23,730 nt of DNA from positions 17,920 through 41,649 of the forward strand of contig PMYA01000126.1 in assembly GCA_003170935.1 (NCBI GenBank), given 5' to 3'. Under the pieces are notes generated by a model. That model was not told the DNA's origin, did not search any database, and saw nothing but the letters and a program-made list of their open reading frames with translations. The translations under genes and the position numbers were made by a program. Shown piece after piece: positions 21,500-23,730 of this stretch; the first letter of the stretch is position 1, and the number at the start of each line of letters is the position of its first letter. The stretch comes from Methanobacteriota archaeon. GTDB lineage: Archaea; Halobacteriota; Bog-38; Methanoflorentales; Methanoflorentaceae.

Positions 21500-22531
21500 T
21501 TGAAGATTGGAATCTTGGGGACCATTTCGTGGAGGACCCCACCACGCCACTATGGGCCTTGGGAAACGGTCGTGCATCACCTCACTGAGGGTTTAGTCGA
21601 ACGAGGTTACGACGTTACCCTCTTTGCGACCGGTGATTCTATAACGAATGCGAAGCTTGAATGGGTGTGCCCGCACGGCTTCTATGAAGACGAATCACTT
21701 GACGCTGGCGTCTGTCAGTGGCTCCATATCTCGAACGCTTTTGAAAAAGCGCGCGAATTCGACATTCTTCACAGCCACTATGATTTCTATCCGTTGACGT
21801 TTTCGAGACTCACAAGCACCCCCATTCTAACGACCATTCACGGATTCTCTTCGGAACGGATTCTTCCTGTATACAGGAAATACCGGGACAATTATTTCGT
21901 GTCTATCAGCGATAGCGACCGAGCTGAAGGGCTAAACTATGTCGCCACTGTGTACAATGGCATCGCAGTCGACTCCTTTGACTATAGCGACGCTCCAGGT
22001 GATTATCTCCTCTTCTTCGGGCGCATATCTTATGAAAAGGGCACTCATCGCGCTATCGAGGTGGCAAAGGAAACGGGTATGACTCTTAAGATCGCCGGAC
22101 TCGTTGCGAGCGAACATCGTGCCTACTTCGAGAAGTGCGTTAAGCCTGAGATTGATGGGGAGCAGATACAATATCTCGGCATGGTGAACGAAGAAACAAG
22201 GAAGGAGCTTTTCAAGCGGGCTTATTGTAGCTTGCACCTGATTTCGTTTGCGGAACCGTTCGGCCTTACACTTGTTGAGTCTCTCGCCTGTGGCACGCCT
22301 GTTATTGCGACAAACAAAGGAAGCGTGCCAGAGATACTTATCAATGGCGAGACAGGATTCATCGTTGAGAGCATCCCCGACGCTATCAATAAGGTGGGCC
22401 TCATTCAAAGCATTAGAAGACAGAACTGCAGAAGGCGCGCCGAGTTCTTCGATGTAGATCGCATGGTAGAGGGGTATATCAAGGTCTATGAAACGATCAT
22501 GGAGCGAGAGGCTACGATGCCGCCTATGTAA
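21500..22531 (+). CDS. Glycosyltransferase family 4 (GT-B)
   Basis: A 343-residue retaining glycosyltransferase. The N-terminal acceptor domain begins MKIGILGTISWRTPPRHYG and continues with GLVERGYDVTLFATGDS and ILHSHYDFYPL; the donor domain has LLFFGRISYEKGTHRAIEVA, LKIAGLV, and the EX7E signature Glu252-Glu260 within FAEPFGLTLVESLACGTPV, followed by GSVPEIL and GETGFIV. It transfers a sugar from a nucleotide donor, probably in the cytoplasm, to a lipid or glycan. The start is TTG at 21500, where family N-termini begin. The next gene starts within four bases of its stop and encodes a GT-C-like membrane protein, so a role in surface glycan or glycoprotein assembly is likely. Donor and acceptor are unknown. 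Confidence 0.9.
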   Translation: MKIGILGTISWRTPPRHYGPWETVVHHLTEGLVERGYDVTLFATGDSITNAKLEWVCPHGFYEDESLDAGVCQWLHISNAFEKAREFDILHSHYDFYPLTFSRLTSTPILTTIHGFSSERILPVYRKYRDNYFVSISDSDRAEGLNYVATVYNGIAVDSFDYSDAPGDYLLFFGRISYEKGTHRAIEVAKETGMTLKIAGLVASEHRAYFEKCVKPEIDGEQIQYLGMVNEETRKELFKRAYCSLHLISFAEPFGLTLVESLACGTPVIATNKGSVPEILINGETGFIVESIPDAINKVGLIQSIRRQNCRRRAEFFDVDRMVEGYIKVYETIMEREATMPPM

Positions 22532-22534
22532 GTG

Positions 22535-23730
22535 ATGAACCTAAACAAGCTTCGGGCATTCTGCAGATACATCTTGTCTGACGATCTGTCTGTGGTATTC
22601 TTCTTTGCTTCCCTCGCTTTTTGTATAGCGCTCTGGAACGTAAACATCTTTATCAACGATGAGGTTACGCTCGCGGCACAGCTCATCAATCTCGGACACG
22701 GGGTTCTTTCGTTAGAGATGACGCCGACGAGGCTTTACGAAGGTCTGAGTTTCGGAGCGTCGGGGCCACTACTTGCATTTACCTATCAAGGCCACGTGTA
22801 CGCGTTCTATACGCACGCGCTCGCTGTCTTTGCAGCGCCGTTTTACGCCCTCTTGTACATCATCAGTGCTACCGTTGGAATCAGGCTCTTCTTCAGTTGT
22901 CTCTGGTCGTTTAGCATATTCATGGTAAGCTGGTTTTTAGGAAGGCATTGGGGTAAGGCGCGACTCGGCCGCGACCTCGGCGTATTTGGCGGGCTTGTCT
23001 TGCTGATCATCAACTGCTACTTTGCGACGAAGCTGCCACCGCTTGAGTTCGATCAGTGGGGCGCTCTTATGGCTATCCAGCTGTTCAATATCCTTGCAAC
23101 GTCAGTCATCGTCGTCCTTTCACTGCGTATCTTTGCGAGGTACTTTGCTGACAGTCGCATCGCTGCGTTCGGGGCAGCTTATATACTCGTTGCCACGCCA
23201 ATCACGTTCTGGGCAGTTTCAGCGAAGGATCATACAGCGTCGGTGTTGCTGATCGTAGCGAGTATTTGGAGCCTCTACACGTATCTTCTTGACGGAAAAA
23301 CGCGTTATCGCTACCTTTCGTACGTCCTAGTTGGCCTTAGTTTTTGGGTTCGGTTATTTGATGCCATTCCACTCCTCATCGCCATCGTTTTGACGGATTT
23401 ACTGACTTCAGAGGGGCGAATTAAAGCATTGATTACGGCTGCGGTGACGGTCACGCTTGCGATGATCCCGTACTTCATTAACAACTACCTGCTGTTTGGC
23501 AACCCATTCTTGTCACCTGTCTACCTAAGTGCCCACCAAGAAATCGCTCAGCAGACCTCCATCGCCGCAGGGAATGCCAGCTCAGCGCTCTTCGCCACGA
23601 TTGAACGACTTCCGGCGCTCTTTTTTAGCGAGTGGAACGTACAAAACAGTGCTAACTGGCCACAGCATCTTTACCACGTGCTGTTCTACGTCAACATGCC
23701 GGTAACGCTCTCGGTCTTCCAGATATGCCC
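22535..23730 (+). CDS. Polytopic membrane protein, GT-C-like, 3' end cut off
   Basis: Open from the ATG at 22535 (or GTG at 22532) to the window edge, about 398 residues seen. It has many hydrophobic segments: VVFFFASLAFCIALW, then after a loop AVFAAPFYALLYII, LFFSCLWSFSIFMVSWF, DLGVFGGLVLLIIN, and more. The first extracellular loop starts INDEVTLAAQ, an acidic pair after TM1 as in GT-C enzymes such as the PMT/ArnT group, where such residues are catalytic. Later loops contain WAVSAKDHTA and FWVRLFDA, which also recall this class. It may add sugars from lipid-linked donors outside the membrane. The family is not identified and the C-terminal part is unseen, so it could instead be a transporter-like protein. 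Confidence 0.75.
   Translation, partial: MNLNKLRAFCRYILSDDLSVVFFFASLAFCIALWNVNIFINDEVTLAAQLINLGHGVLSLEMTPTRLYEGLSFGASGPLLAFTYQGHVYAFYTHALAVFAAPFYALLYIISATVGIRLFFSCLWSFSIFMVSWFLGRHWGKARLGRDLGVFGGLVLLIINCYFATKLPPLEFDQWGALMAIQLFNILATSVIVVLSLRIFARYFADSRIAAFGAAYILVATPITFWAVSAKDHTASVLLIVASIWSLYTYLLDGKTRYRYLSYVLVGLSFWVRLFDAIPLLIAIVLTDLLTSEGRIKALITAAVTVTLAMIPYFINNYLLFGNPFLSPVYLSAHQEIAQQTSIAAGNASSALFATIERLPALFFSEWNVQNSANWPQHLYHVLFYVNMPVTLSVFQIC

Noticed and set aside
1..23730. tRNA, rRNA, CRISPR arrays, transposase genes or long direct repeats
   Set aside because: None was seen when reading both strands; no T-loop consensus, regular spaced repeats or transposase motifs were found. A tool-based scan would be needed to be certain.

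Overview
This window looks like a piece of a euryarchaeal chromosome, possibly from a methanogen-, ANME- or Archaeoglobus-related lineage; the exact taxon cannot be settled from the sequence alone. The archaeal signs are a 2-amino-3,7-dideoxy-heptulosonate (ADH) synthase, a TrmB-type regulator, a surface protein with a C-terminal PGF-CTERM sorting signal, an archaeal-length SAH hydrolase, and several genes with a TATA-like box about 26-29 bases before the start codon, as in leaderless archaeal transcripts. No tRNA, rRNA, CRISPR array or insertion sequence was recognised.

Layout, left to right. Bases 1-584 (minus) hold the 5' end of a secreted PPC/jelly-roll-like protein whose signal peptide and body are in different frames. 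Next come a DUF255 thioredoxin-domain protein (plus), a 14-TM-type MFS exporter (plus), a small HExxH protein (minus) and a nitroreductase (minus). ADH synthase (plus) follows, with two GTGCAC-centred palindromes in its promoter region. Then come a two-TM protein (minus), a glycosylation-site-rich surface protein with one CxxCH haem motif (minus), and a TrmB-family regulator (minus).

The centre has a stretch without a convincing gene (9733-10281), a small Cys-rich protein (plus) and a hisA-hisB pair (minus). After it comes a two-gene unit (minus): a DEDD-type RNase H-fold nuclease overlapping a DEAH helicase with a C-terminal Cys cluster. This is the arrangement of the bacterial YprB/YprA (MrfB/MrfA) repair pair. 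Immediately beyond lies a HicB-HicA toxin-antitoxin module (plus); both genes appear to start at TTG.

The right part centres on the S-adenosylmethionine cycle. SAH hydrolase (minus) and a bacterial-type MetK (plus) diverge from one 114-bp intergenic region. Downstream of ahcY, in the same direction, are an APH-fold kinase, an APS-kinase-like P-loop kinase and an inositol-monophosphatase-family phosphatase, the last two overlapping. Downstream of metK are a GT4 glycosyltransferase and a polytopic GT-C-like membrane protein that runs off the window, suggesting surface glycan assembly.

The most interesting points are the CxxCH/PGF-CTERM surface protein, the archaeal MrfAB-like pair beside HicBA, the ahcY-kinase-kinase-phosphatase string, the bacterial MetK with an insertion, and the paired palindromes before ADH synthase. 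All functions are inferred from motifs read by eye; no database search was done.
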